In this document: positions 19,076 through 26,604 of the stretch, piece after piece
Layout: every line of letters begins with the position of its first letter
Position numbering within the stretch: the first letter of the stretch is position 1
DNA from: Taklimakanibacter sp049323275
GTDB lineage: Bacteria > Pseudomonadota > Alphaproteobacteria > Rhizobiales > Aestuariivirgaceae
Direction: 5' to 3'
DNA: 64,000 bases
NCBI GenBank assembly: GCA_049323275.1
Contig: JBMOOM010000005.1
Location: forward strand, 121,016 to 185,015
The notes under the pieces: model-generated
What the model was told of the DNA's origin: nothing
Seen by the model: the letters and a program-made list of their open reading frames with translations, nothing else
Databases searched by the model: none
Position numbers and translations under genes: made by a program

Positions 19076-19570
19076 ATGCCCAACAGACCGATACTCGCCC
19101 TCGCGCTGCTCGCACTCCTGCCGCTCACCGCAAGTGCCGCCGAACTGCCGACGGCCCCCTATCTGCCGCTCGACATGGCGATCAAGGCCGCCACGGCGGC
19201 CATCGAAAAATGCCAGGCCGATGGCCAGAAGGTGAGCGTCGCCGTGGTGGAGCGCAGCGGCGCCACCAAGGTCCTGCTCAAGTCTGACGGATCCGGGCCG
19301 CACACGGTCGCCAGCGCCACCGGCAAGGCCTTCACCTCGGCCAGCATGGGGCGCGACACGTCGGGCCTGGCGGATTTCATCAAGGCGAATGGCGATGTCG
19401 AGGGCCTGCGCGACATGGATTCACGCATGGTGATCCTGGCCGGCGGATTGCCCATCCGCATCGGCGATGCGCTGGTGGGCGGCATCGGCGTCGGCGGGGC
19501 ACCTTCGGGCAAGATCGACGAAGCCTGCGCCAAGGCGGGCGTCGAAGCTATCGGCGGCGTGCTGAAATAA
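19076..19570 (+). CDS. GlcG/HbpS family exported protein
   Basis: Small exported protein of 164 residues with a signal peptide ending LTASAAELP. The rest is a GlcG/HbpS (DUF336) domain: AIKAATAAIEKCQADGQKV, VAVVERSG, ASATGKAFTSAS and a glycine-rich GGIGVGGAPSG. Family members bind haem or cobalamin or accompany glycolate oxidase, but most are of unknown function. AAGGAG precedes the ATG at 19076 by a good distance. It ends the GntR-linked group and meets the DUF3008 gene tail to tail over a shared hairpin. A role in the pathway is plausible only by position. Confidence 0.85.
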   Translation: MPNRPILALALLALLPLTASAAELPTAPYLPLDMAIKAATAAIEKCQADGQKVSVAVVERSGATKVLLKSDGSGPHTVASATGKAFTSASMGRDTSGLADFIKANGDVEGLRDMDSRMVILAGGLPIRIGDALVGGIGVGGAPSGKIDEACAKAGVEAIGGVLK

Positions 19571-19575
19571 TATGC

Positions 19576-19609
19576 GGCCTGCTCACGAGCTCTTATGCTC
19601 GGGCAGGCC
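19576..19609. terminator. bidirectional terminator-like hairpin
   Basis: GGCCTGC (19576-19582) pairs with GCAGGCC (19603-19609), and inside it CGAGC pairs with GCTCG around a six-base loop. It sits between the convergent GlcG-like and DUF3008 genes and includes the DUF3008 stop codon. No strong T-run follows on either strand, so termination efficiency is uncertain. Confidence 0.6.
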
Positions 19610-19768
19610 CTTACGCTTCGTTTCGGCAAATTCCTCGAGCTGCGTCTCGCTCATCGAGTCATACATCTCGCGGGACGCACCTTTCAGCTCGCTCTTGTCG
19701 ACCTCGCCGCGCTTGGCCGCCAGCGCCGCACCGGCGGCCTTCTGCTGGGCTTTCGATTTGGCAGGCAT
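19583..19768 (-). CDS. DUF3008 family small protein, stress-associated
   Basis: Small basic-acidic protein of 61 residues beginning MPAKSKAQQKAAGAALAAKRG, the hallmark of DUF3008, and continuing with a GASREMYDSMSETQLEEFA segment. The function of the family is unknown. GAGG lies eight bases before the ATG. Upstream, at 19801-19825, there is an exact EcfG-type promoter, so the gene is probably induced in the general stress response and is transcribed independently of the agmatinase gene that precedes it on the same strand. Its stop codon is part of a shared terminator hairpin. Confidence 0.85.
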   Translation of the reverse strand: MPAKSKAQQKAAGAALAAKRGEVDKSELKGASREMYDSMSETQLEEFAETKRKGLPEHKSS

Positions 19769-19800
19769 GATCGTTCCTCACAGATTTGCACCTGCGGGGA

Positions 19801-19825
19801 AACGATCTGAATTGCCAAGGGTTCC
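19801..19825 (-). promoter_or_regulatory. EcfG-type general stress promoter
   Basis: On the minus strand the sequence reads GGAAC, 16 bases, then CGTT. This matches the consensus of alphaproteobacterial EcfG sigma factors (GGAAC-N16/17-CGTT) exactly. The -35 box ends directly against the stop codon of the agmatinase-like gene, and the DUF3008 start lies 32 bases after the -10 box, a normal promoter distance. Confidence 0.78.
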
Positions 19826-20821
19826 CTATTCGGGCAGCTTCTCGCCGCGCGCCCCCTTCTGCCAGGCTCTCAGGCAGAGATAGTCCAGCACGATCGTGGC
19901 GCCGGCCAGCGCCGTGATCTCGGCATGGTCATAGGGGGGCGACACCTCGACCAGGTCCATGCCGACGAAATTCACATCCTTGAGCTGGCGGATGATCGAC
20001 AGCGCCTGATGCGACGACAGCCCGCCCGGGACCGGCGTGCCGGTGCCGGGCGCGAAGGCCGGATCGAGGCAGTCGATGTCGAAAGTCAGATAGGCCTTCT
20101 GCCTGCCCGCCGTCCTCGCGACCTCGGCCGCGACCTCGGCGGCGCTCATCTCATGCACCTGGTCGGAATAGAGGATCTTGAAGCCGAAGGTCCGCTCGCC
20201 GTGGAAGGTGGTGCGGATGCCGATCTGGATGGATTTCTTCGGATCGATGATGCCGTCCCTGACGGCGTAGTTGAACATCGTACCGTGATCGATGCGGTCG
20301 CCGTCATCCGGCTCGACATCGCGATGGGCGTCGAAATGGACGAGCGCCAGCGGTCCATGCACCTTGGCATGCGCCTTGAGCAGCGGATAGGTGACGAAAT
20401 GGTCACCGCCCAGCGAGACGAGCTCGGTCCCCTGCTCGATAACCGACAGCGCATGCTGCATGATCGCGTCGGGGACGAGATCCTTGCGCCCCCAGTCATA
20501 GAAGCAGTCGCCATAGTCGACGGCCGCCAGCGTATCGAAGGGGTCGAACATCCACGGCCAGTACGGCCCCCAGGCATGCTCGACGGATGCCTTGCGGATC
20601 GCCTCGGGACCGAAACGGGTGCCGGGGCGGTTGGTCACCGCCTGGTCGAAGGGAATGCCGGTGATGGCGACATCGACGCCCTTGAGGTCGCGCGAATATT
20701 TGCGCCGCATATAGGAGAGCGCGCCGGCATAAGTCGCCTCGAGATCGGTGCCTTTGAGGTTCTTGCGGCGAAAGGCGCTGTCCCCCGGCAACGAGGTCAA
20801 CTTCGAGATTTCCAATGTCAC
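19826..20821 (-). CDS. speB: agmatinase-like ureohydrolase
   Basis: Manganese enzyme of the arginase/agmatinase family, 331 residues, which hydrolyses agmatine or another guanidino compound to urea and an amine such as putrescine. All metal motifs are present: GGDH (138-141), HFDAHRD (162-168) and FDIDCLDPAFAPGTGTP. It is the last gene of the polyamine importer operon and starts at a GTG four bases after the potA stop. Its product would feed the aminotransferase and the PuuA/PuuB route. Guanidinobutyrase and related enzymes share these motifs, so agmatine is inferred. Confidence 0.87.
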   Translation of the reverse strand: MTLEISKLTSLPGDSAFRRKNLKGTDLEATYAGALSYMRRKYSRDLKGVDVAITGIPFDQAVTNRPGTRFGPEAIRKASVEHAWGPYWPWMFDPFDTLAAVDYGDCFYDWGRKDLVPDAIMQHALSVIEQGTELVSLGGDHFVTYPLLKAHAKVHGPLALVHFDAHRDVEPDDGDRIDHGTMFNYAVRDGIIDPKKSIQIGIRTTFHGERTFGFKILYSDQVHEMSAAEVAAEVARTAGRQKAYLTFDIDCLDPAFAPGTGTPVPGGLSSHQALSIIRQLKDVNFVGMDLVEVSPPYDHAEITALAGATIVLDYLCLRAWQKGARGEKLPE

Positions 20822-20825
20822 AAAT

Positions 20826-21914
20826 CTACTCCGTCAATACGAGCGTGTCTTCGGGCGCCCAATGGATCCAGACCTGCTGGCCGCGCTCGACGCCCGCACC
20901 GCCGGCGCGTTTGTCGTTCTGCACATTGACGGCAAGCTCGAGGTCGTCCTTGCAGCGCACCACTACATGGCTGGTATCGCCGTAATATGCAACATCGCGC
21001 ACCTTGCCCTCGGTGGTGATGGCGGATGCCGCCTTGGGCTGCTCCTCGGAGATCTTGAGCTTCTCAGGCCTCACCGCGATGGCGATATCGCCCTGCGCCT
21101 GCCCCTGATACGGCAGCTCGATCCGCCCCAGGCCCTTGGCGTCGCACACGACCTTGCTGGCCGAGGACGACACCACCTTGGCGTTGATCAGATTCACCTT
21201 GCCGATGAAGTCGGCGATGAAGCGGCTGGTCGGCTGCTCGTAGAGCTCGGAAGGTGTGGCGATCTGCTGCACGGCGCCCTTGTCCATCACCGCGATGCGG
21301 CTGGCCATCGAGAGCGCCTCGTCCTGGTCATGCGTCACGATGATGAAGGTGATGCCGACATTCTCCTGGAGCCTGGTCAGCTCGAGGCGCATCTCGTCGC
21401 GCAACTTGGCGTCGAGCGCCGACAGCGGCTCGTCGAGGAGCAGCACCTTCGGCCGCTTCACCAAAGCGCGCGCCAATGCCACGCGCTGGCGCTGGCCGCC
21501 CGACATCTGGTCCGGCTTGCGCTGGGCGAGATGCGAAAGCTTGACCATGTCCAGCGCCTCGGCGACGCGCCGCCTGGTCTCGTCGGCCGGAACGCCGGTC
21601 ACCTTCAGACCGTAGGCGACATTGTCGGCCACCGTCATATGCGGAAAGACGGCATAGGACTGGAACACCATGTTGGTCGGCCGCTTGTTGGGCGGGGTCA
21701 GCGCCATATCCTCGCCGCCGATGATGATCTGGCCGGAGGTCGGCGTCTCGAGGCCCGAAATCATGCGCAGAAGCGTGGTCTTGCCGCAGCCCGAAGGGCC
21801 AAGCAGGGCGAAGAACTCGTTCTGGGCGATGTCGAAGGAGACATCGTCGACAGCCTTGACGCCGCCCGGAAACATCTTGGTCACATTGCGGATCGATACG
21901 ATTGCGTCGGCCAT
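20826..21914 (-). CDS. potA: spermidine/putrescine ABC transporter ATPase
   Basis: ATPase of 362 residues powering polyamine import. Walker A GPSGCGKTT is near residue 40, the signature is MSGGQRQRV, Walker B is KVLLLDEPLSALD, and a C-terminal TOBE domain follows (AVRPEKLKI). The protein closes the PotDBCA set encoded just upstream on the same strand, four bases after potC. The length and the TOBE domain match PotA and PotG. Assignment to polyamines rests on the binding protein, the agmatinase and the aminotransferase in the same run of genes. Confidence 0.92.
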   Translation of the reverse strand: MADAIVSIRNVTKMFPGGVKAVDDVSFDIAQNEFFALLGPSGCGKTTLLRMISGLETPTSGQIIIGGEDMALTPPNKRPTNMVFQSYAVFPHMTVADNVAYGLKVTGVPADETRRRVAEALDMVKLSHLAQRKPDQMSGGQRQRVALARALVKRPKVLLLDEPLSALDAKLRDEMRLELTRLQENVGITFIIVTHDQDEALSMASRIAVMDKGAVQQIATPSELYEQPTSRFIADFIGKVNLINAKVVSSSASKVVCDAKGLGRIELPYQGQAQGDIAIAVRPEKLKISEEQPKAASAITTEGKVRDVAYYGDTSHVVVRCKDDLELAVNVQNDKRAGGAGVERGQQVWIHWAPEDTLVLTE

Positions 21915-21918
21915 GGTC

Positions 21919-22767
21919 CTAACCCTTGCCCGCTTTGTCGGGCGCTTGCAGCTTCATTGCGATGATCGTCGCGACGACCGTGATGACGATGAGGACGGTC
22001 GAGGCGGCATTGATTTCCGGCGAGACGCCGCGGCGCACCAGCGAATAGACCTTGACCGGGAAGGTCACCGTCTCGGGACCGGAGGTGAAGTAGGTGATGA
22101 CGAAATCGTCGAGCGACAAAGTGAAGGCGAGCAGCGCGCCGGCGACGAGGCCCGGCATCATGAACGGCACGATGACGTTCCAGAAGGTCTGCCATTCGCT
22201 GGCGCCCAGATCCTTGGAAGCCTCCTCGAGCTGCCGGTTGAAGCCGACGAGGCGCGAGCGCACCACGATCGCCACGAAGGGGAAGCAGAAGGCGACATGG
22301 GCGATGATGATGTTGATCAGGTTGAACGGCCAGACGAAGCTCACCGACCAGGCCATCATGCCGGCATTTGTGAAGAACAACAGCAGCGACACGCCCATGC
22401 AGATCTCGGGGATCACGATGGGAAGCGACATCACTCCTTCATAGGCGGCCTTCATGGGAAAGCGGAAGCGCCACAGGACCAGCGCCACCATGGCGCCGAT
22501 GATGGTCGAGATGATCGTCGAGAAGAAGGCGATGGTGAGCGAGTTGAGCAGCGCCTCCTGGAGATCGGCGTTGTTCCAGGCCTTCACATAATTGTCGAAA
22601 GTGAAGCCGCGCCAGATGACGCCGCGCCGGTCGGTGTTGAAGGAGAAGGCGATGAGCGTGAAGATCGGCGTATAGAGGGCGAAGAAGATCGCCGCGAACA
22701 GGACCTTGAGCCATGTCCGGTTGCCGTAATCGAGGGGGCCGGAGCCCGGTTTGAGCGTCTGCGCCAT
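21919..22767 (-). CDS. potC: polyamine ABC transporter permease
   Basis: Inner-membrane permease of 282 residues, BPD_transp_1 family, PotC/PotI type. It has a first helix with the typical FALYTPIFTLIAFSFN, the phrase FDNYVKAWNNADLQEALLNS, and the ATPase-contact loop EEASKDLGASEWQTFWNVIVP. Its ATG overlaps the stop of potB by one base (TGATG), which indicates translational coupling. It forms the channel with PotB. There is no feature suggesting a different substrate from its neighbours. Confidence 0.92.
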   Translation of the reverse strand: MAQTLKPGSGPLDYGNRTWLKVLFAAIFFALYTPIFTLIAFSFNTDRRGVIWRGFTFDNYVKAWNNADLQEALLNSLTIAFFSTIISTIIGAMVALVLWRFRFPMKAAYEGVMSLPIVIPEICMGVSLLLFFTNAGMMAWSVSFVWPFNLINIIIAHVAFCFPFVAIVVRSRLVGFNRQLEEASKDLGASEWQTFWNVIVPFMMPGLVAGALLAFTLSLDDFVITYFTSGPETVTFPVKVYSLVRRGVSPEINAASTVLIVITVVATIIAMKLQAPDKAGKG

Positions 22768-23621
22768 CAGACGTCGACCCCCTTGCTGCGCGACGCCAGG
22801 AAGGCGCGCAACGCCAGCGCCCCGAAGGTCACATACATCAGGAGGAAGGATAGAGCCGAGCCGAAAGGCCAGTCATTGGCGGCCTTGAACTGATCCTCGA
22901 TGACATTGCCGATCATGATCGCATTGGCGCCGCCCAGCATCGCCGGCGTGAGGAAGGAGCCGAGGCAGGGGATGAAGACCAGGATGATGCCGGTGATGAT
23001 GCCGGGCATGGTCAGGGGCAAGGTCACCTTGAAGAAGGTCTGGACCTGCGAGCCGCCGAGGTCGAGGCTCGCCTCGAGGAAGGAGCGGTCGAGGCGCTCG
23101 ATCGTGGCGTAGAGCGGCAGCACCATGAAGGGCATGTAGACATAAACGAGGCCGACGATGACGGCGCCGTCATTATAAAGCATCTCATAGGGACCGAGCC
23201 CGACCCAGCCGAGCACCAGGTTGAGATAGCCCTGGCTGCGGAAGACGGCGATCAGCGCATAGGTGCGGATCAGGAGATTGATCCAGAAGGGCAGGATCAC
23301 CAGGAGCAGCAGCAGAGGCTTCCATTTGGCCGGCGCGAAGCAGATGCCGAAGGCGATGGGATAGGCGGTCAGGAGGCAGAGCGCGGTCGCCACCGCGCTG
23401 ATCCATACCGATTTCCAGATGATGGTCAGATAGACCGCGTCGAAGGCGCGGATATAATTGGCGAGCGTGCCGGTAAATTGGGTCTCGGTGATCGAGATCT
23501 TGTCGCTGAAGGAATCGTGAAACAGCCAGCCCAGGGGAATCAGGAAGAAGAGCAAAAGCCAGAAGGTGCCGGGCGTGAAGAGAGTCCAGAAAACCCGCGG
23601 GTTGACCTTCCAACTGTCCAC
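22767..23621 (-). CDS. potB: polyamine ABC transporter permease
   Basis: Inner-membrane permease of 284 residues, PotB/PotH type, with the early segment TLFTPGTFWLLLFFLIPLGW and the contact loop EASLDLGGSQVQTFFKVTLP. The start is a GTG at 23621. About 100 bases separate it from the binding-protein gene, and this gap contains a strong hairpin, so potBCA mRNA may be less abundant than potD mRNA. Together with PotC it forms the transmembrane pore. Confidence 0.91.
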   Translation of the reverse strand: MDSWKVNPRVFWTLFTPGTFWLLLFFLIPLGWLFHDSFSDKISITETQFTGTLANYIRAFDAVYLTIIWKSVWISAVATALCLLTAYPIAFGICFAPAKWKPLLLLLVILPFWINLLIRTYALIAVFRSQGYLNLVLGWVGLGPYEMLYNDGAVIVGLVYVYMPFMVLPLYATIERLDRSFLEASLDLGGSQVQTFFKVTLPLTMPGIITGIILVFIPCLGSFLTPAMLGGANAIMIGNVIEDQFKAANDWPFGSALSFLLMYVTFGALALRAFLASRSKGVDV

Positions 23622-23673
23622 GATGTAGCGCCTCCCGCCCCTAATCCCCGTGCCGCTGATGCTAGATCAAAAC

Positions 23674-23708
23674 GACCGGAGACGGCAACATGCCATCTCC
23701 GGCCGGTC
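23674..23708 (-). other. intercistronic hairpin after potD-like gene
   Basis: CCGGAGACGGC and GCCATCTCCGG form an 11-bp stem with one G-U type mismatch and a five-base loop, and a second set of arms, GACCGG and CCGGTC, offers an alternative pairing. On the minus strand CGTTTTGATC follows, a short T-run. This may be a leaky terminator or attenuator between potD and potB. Confidence 0.55.
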
Positions 23709-23722
23709 TTGATAAATGCGCC

Positions 23723-24802
23723 TCAGGCGGCCTGGACCCGGGTCCAGATATCGCTGCGCAGCTTGGTCGCTTCCTCGCCCAGATAGAGGGCGGGCTCGCA
23801 TTTGGCGACGACCTCGGGAGGCGGGAAGATCGCCGGGTTTTCGAGATAGGACTTTTCCATGAATTTCTTGGCCGCGGCATTGGGCGTGCCGAACTGGACG
23901 AAGCCGGCAAGCGCCGCCTCGACCTGCGGATCCATGATGAAGTTCATGAAGGCATGTGCGTTTTCAGGTCGGGGCGCGCCGGTCGGAATGGCAAGGCAGT
24001 CCTGCCACATCTCACCACCCTGGGTCGGCACCGTATAAGTGATGTCGTCGTCTTCCGTCATCACCTGGAGGATGTCGCCATTATATTCCATGGTGAGGTC
24101 GACATCTCCCGAGGCGAGCAGGTCCTGGCCGTTGTCGTCGGCATAGACCTTCACGTTCTTCTTGCCGGCGATGAGGAGCTCTTCCACCTGCTTGAGGATG
24201 GCCGGATCGGTCGTGTTGAGCGAATGGCCGAGATATTTGAGCGCCGAGCCGATGACCAGCTTGGCGTCGCCCAGAAGAGCGATGCGGCCGGCATATTTCG
24301 GCTCGTCGAACAGCGCCTTCCAGCTGTCGATCGTGCCTTCGACCTTGCTCTTGCGATAGCCGATGCCGACCGTGCCCCAAAGATAGGTGATCGAGTATTT
24401 GCGGCCCGGATCGAAGGCGGCGTCCTGGAACACCGGGTCCATGTTGGAGAAGTTCGGCAGCTTCGAATGGTCGAGCGGCGTGACCATGTTGGCCTTGATC
24501 ATGCGCTCGAGATTGTCGTTGGTCGGGCAGATCACGTCATAGCCGGGATTGCCGGCCTTGAGCTTGGCGAACAGCTCGTCATTGTCGGCGAAGAGATCCA
24601 TCTTGACCTCGATGCCGGTCGCCTTCTCGAAATCGGCGAGCGTCGTTTCGCCGATATAGGTATCCCAGTTGTAGAAGTTCAGCTTCTTCTCTTCCTCCGA
24701 CAGGGAATTGCGCGGCAGGAAAGTGAGGCCGAGGCCGAGCGCGCCGAGCCCTTTGAGGACTGAGCGGCGTTTGGCGTTGAATCGCGGTCTGTTGGCGGTC
24801 AT
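23723..24802 (-). CDS. potD: polyamine ABC transporter substrate-binding protein, Tat signal
   Basis: Periplasmic binding protein of 359 residues, PotD/PotF family. It opens with a twin-arginine signal, KRRSVLKGLGALGLGLTFL, so it is probably exported folded. The mature start is KLNFYNWDTYIGETTLADFE, the classic PotD line, and the acidic polyamine-contact line YADDNGQDLLASGDVD follows. The ATG at 24802 has GAGGGAG five bases upstream; a longer frame to 24895 lacks both that site and a sensible N terminus. It follows the aminotransferase gene with a 125-base gap. Confidence 0.9.
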   Translation of the reverse strand: MTANRPRFNAKRRSVLKGLGALGLGLTFLPRNSLSEEEKKLNFYNWDTYIGETTLADFEKATGIEVKMDLFADNDELFAKLKAGNPGYDVICPTNDNLERMIKANMVTPLDHSKLPNFSNMDPVFQDAAFDPGRKYSITYLWGTVGIGYRKSKVEGTIDSWKALFDEPKYAGRIALLGDAKLVIGSALKYLGHSLNTTDPAILKQVEELLIAGKKNVKVYADDNGQDLLASGDVDLTMEYNGDILQVMTEDDDITYTVPTQGGEMWQDCLAIPTGAPRPENAHAFMNFIMDPQVEAALAGFVQFGTPNAAAKKFMEKSYLENPAIFPPPEVVAKCEPALYLGEEATKLRSDIWTRVQAA

Positions 24803-24860
24803 GTATACTCCCTCGCGGTTATCGCACCCGGCCTCTCCATGGTGCCGGTTTGCTGATCGA

Positions 24861-24890
24861 GCCTGTTCCGAGCCTATGCCCGGGACAGGC
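24861..24890 (-). other. hairpin between aminotransferase and potD-like genes
   Basis: GCCTGTTCC and GGGACAGGC form a 9-bp stem with one mismatch and a 12-base loop in the 125-base intergenic gap. It may separate the aminotransferase message from the transporter message. No T-run is seen. Confidence 0.4.
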
Positions 24891-24927
24891 CCCATTCAAT
24901 ATTAATTGTCGCAGGCCATTCGAGCCG

Positions 24928-26313
24928 TCAGGCCATTTCTGCCTTTACGTCCTGGTAGGTCTTGTCGAGAGCGACACGCGCCAGGCGCACGATCTCGTCG
25001 ATCTCCTTCTTGCTGATGACGAGCGGCGGCGACAGCACCATCGTGTCCCAGCAGGCGCGCATGATGAGCCCGTTGTTGAAGCAGTGATCGCGGCAGAGCG
25101 TGCCGACCCGGCCAGGCTTGTCGAAGCGGACGCGCTTCTTCTTGTCCTTGGCGAGCTCGATGGCGCCGATGAGGCCGACCGAGCGGGTCTCGCCGACGAT
25201 CGGATGGTCGTTGAGGGATTTGAGCCCCTCGGCGAAATAGCCGCCGAGCTCCCTGGCGCGCTCGACCAGCTTCTCCTCCTCGATGATCTCGATGTTCTTC
25301 AGCGCCACGGCGGCGGCCACCGGATGTCCGGCATAGGTCATGCCGTGATAGAATTCCTCGCCCTTGTCGAAGAAATCCTTGATCAGGCGATCGGAGAAGG
25401 CGACGGCGCCGATCGGCTGGTAGCCCGAGGACAGGCCCTTGGCCATGGCGACGATGTCGGGCTCGAAGCCCAGGGTCTCGAACCCCCACCAGCTGCCGGT
25501 ACGGCCGAAGCCGCAGATGACCTCGTCGGCGATCAGCAGGATGCCGTATTTGCGGCAGATCTTCTGCACTTCCGGCCAATAGGTCTTGGGCGGAATCAGC
25601 ACGCCCGCCGCCCCCTGGATCGGCTCGCCGATGAAGGCCGCGACATTTTCGGGCCCGAGCTCGAGGATCTTCTTCTCGAGATCGGCGGCGGCCTCGAGGC
25701 CGAATTGCTCCGGCGTCAAGTCGCGGCCGAAATCATACCAGTAAGGCTGCTGGACATGGTGGAAGCCGGGAAGCGGCAGGCCGCCCTGCCCGTGCATGCC
25801 CTCCATGCCGCCCATGCTGGCGGCGATCATGGTCGAGCCGTGATAGCCGCGGCGGCGGCCGATGATCTGGCTGCGATAAGGCTTGCCCATCAGCTTCCAA
25901 TAATGGCGGACGAAACGCACGATCGTGTCATTGGCTTCCGAGCCCGAATTCACGAAGAAGATATGCTTGAAGCGCTCCGGCATATGCGAGGAGACCTTCG
26001 CCGCGAGCTCGGTGGTCGGCACCGTCGTCGTCTTGAAGAAGGTGTTGTAATAGGGAAGGTCGAGCATCTGCCGATAGGCGACCTCGGCCAGCTCCTTGCG
26101 GCCATAGCCGACATTCACGCACCACAGGCCCGCCATGCTGTCGAGCAGCTTGTTGCCCTTGGCATCCCAGATCCACACGCCGTCCGCCTGGGTGATGACC
26201 CGGGCGCCGCCTTCGGCATGGAACGCCTTATGGTCGGTGAAGGGATGGAAGTGGTGCGCGGTGTCGCGTGCGACGAGTTCGGCGATATTCAGGTTCTTGG
26301 CATGTACGGTCAT
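24928..26313 (-). CDS. class III aminotransferase, putrescine/polyamine-pyruvate type
   Basis: Pyridoxal-phosphate enzyme of 461 residues in the omega-aminotransferase group (SpuC, beta-alanine-pyruvate transaminase). It would transfer the terminal amino group of putrescine or a similar amine to pyruvate. Visible motifs are GLWCVNVGYG, VNSGSEANDT, YHGSTM, LIADEVICGFGRTG and the Schiff-base lysine in AMAKGLSSGY. GGAG precedes the ATG by seven bases. It heads the minus-strand series aminotransferase, PotDBCA, agmatinase, which supports a polyamine substrate. Other omega-amino acids remain possible. Confidence 0.88.
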   Translation of the reverse strand: MTVHAKNLNIAELVARDTAHHFHPFTDHKAFHAEGGARVITQADGVWIWDAKGNKLLDSMAGLWCVNVGYGRKELAEVAYRQMLDLPYYNTFFKTTTVPTTELAAKVSSHMPERFKHIFFVNSGSEANDTIVRFVRHYWKLMGKPYRSQIIGRRRGYHGSTMIAASMGGMEGMHGQGGLPLPGFHHVQQPYWYDFGRDLTPEQFGLEAAADLEKKILELGPENVAAFIGEPIQGAAGVLIPPKTYWPEVQKICRKYGILLIADEVICGFGRTGSWWGFETLGFEPDIVAMAKGLSSGYQPIGAVAFSDRLIKDFFDKGEEFYHGMTYAGHPVAAAVALKNIEIIEEEKLVERARELGGYFAEGLKSLNDHPIVGETRSVGLIGAIELAKDKKKRVRFDKPGRVGTLCRDHCFNNGLIMRACWDTMVLSPPLVISKKEIDEIVRLARVALDKTYQDVKAEMA

Positions 26314-26380
26314 CGATCATCTCCAGATAGCATAAGGGCGGCGCGAGGCCGTTGGACTTAAGGCGGGAAATGACGTGTGC

Positions 26381-26482
26381 TTACGGCTTATAACCGATGC
26401 GGGCACAGTGCAGCAGAACCTCCTCCTTCAGGGTGCGTGACCCTGCCCGGAGGCATTCGCCGGTGGCTGTGATGCGAAACAT
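26381..26482 (-). CDS. candidate small protein, 33 residues
   Basis: A short open frame from ATG at 26482 to TAA at 26381, upstream of and in the same direction as the aminotransferase gene. The peptide begins MFRITATGECLRAG and ends HCARIGYKP; it has a protein-like mix of residues and G/C-rich third positions. There is no good ribosome-binding site. A stem-loop, CAGGGT/ACCCTG with outer CCTCC/GGAGG arms, lies inside it at 26422-26453 and could instead mean a structured RNA. I do not recognise a family. Confidence 0.25.
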   Translation of the reverse strand: MFRITATGECLRAGSRTLKEEVLLHCARIGYKP

Positions 26483-26534
26483 GAAGCGACTATGGCACAA
26501 AGCCCGAGCAATAAGCAAATCCGTCATGAATCTG

Positions 26535-26575
26535 TTGCATGACGCCGGATTTCATCCCACTATTGCAGTGCAATA
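26535..26575 (+). promoter_or_regulatory. promoter with 15-bp palindrome upstream of the Anbu operon
   Basis: TTGCAT at 26535-26540 and CACTAT at 26558-26563 are 17 bases apart and form a plausible though weak sigma70-type promoter. Overlapping the -10 box is TATTGCA-G-TGCAATA (26561-26575), a perfect palindrome with a one-base centre. A protein bound there would block transcription of the ATP-grasp operon, whose first ATG is at 26605. Confidence 0.5.
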
Positions 26576-26604
26576 TAGAGAGAGCCGTCGCTCTGGGGAG
26601 GCCG

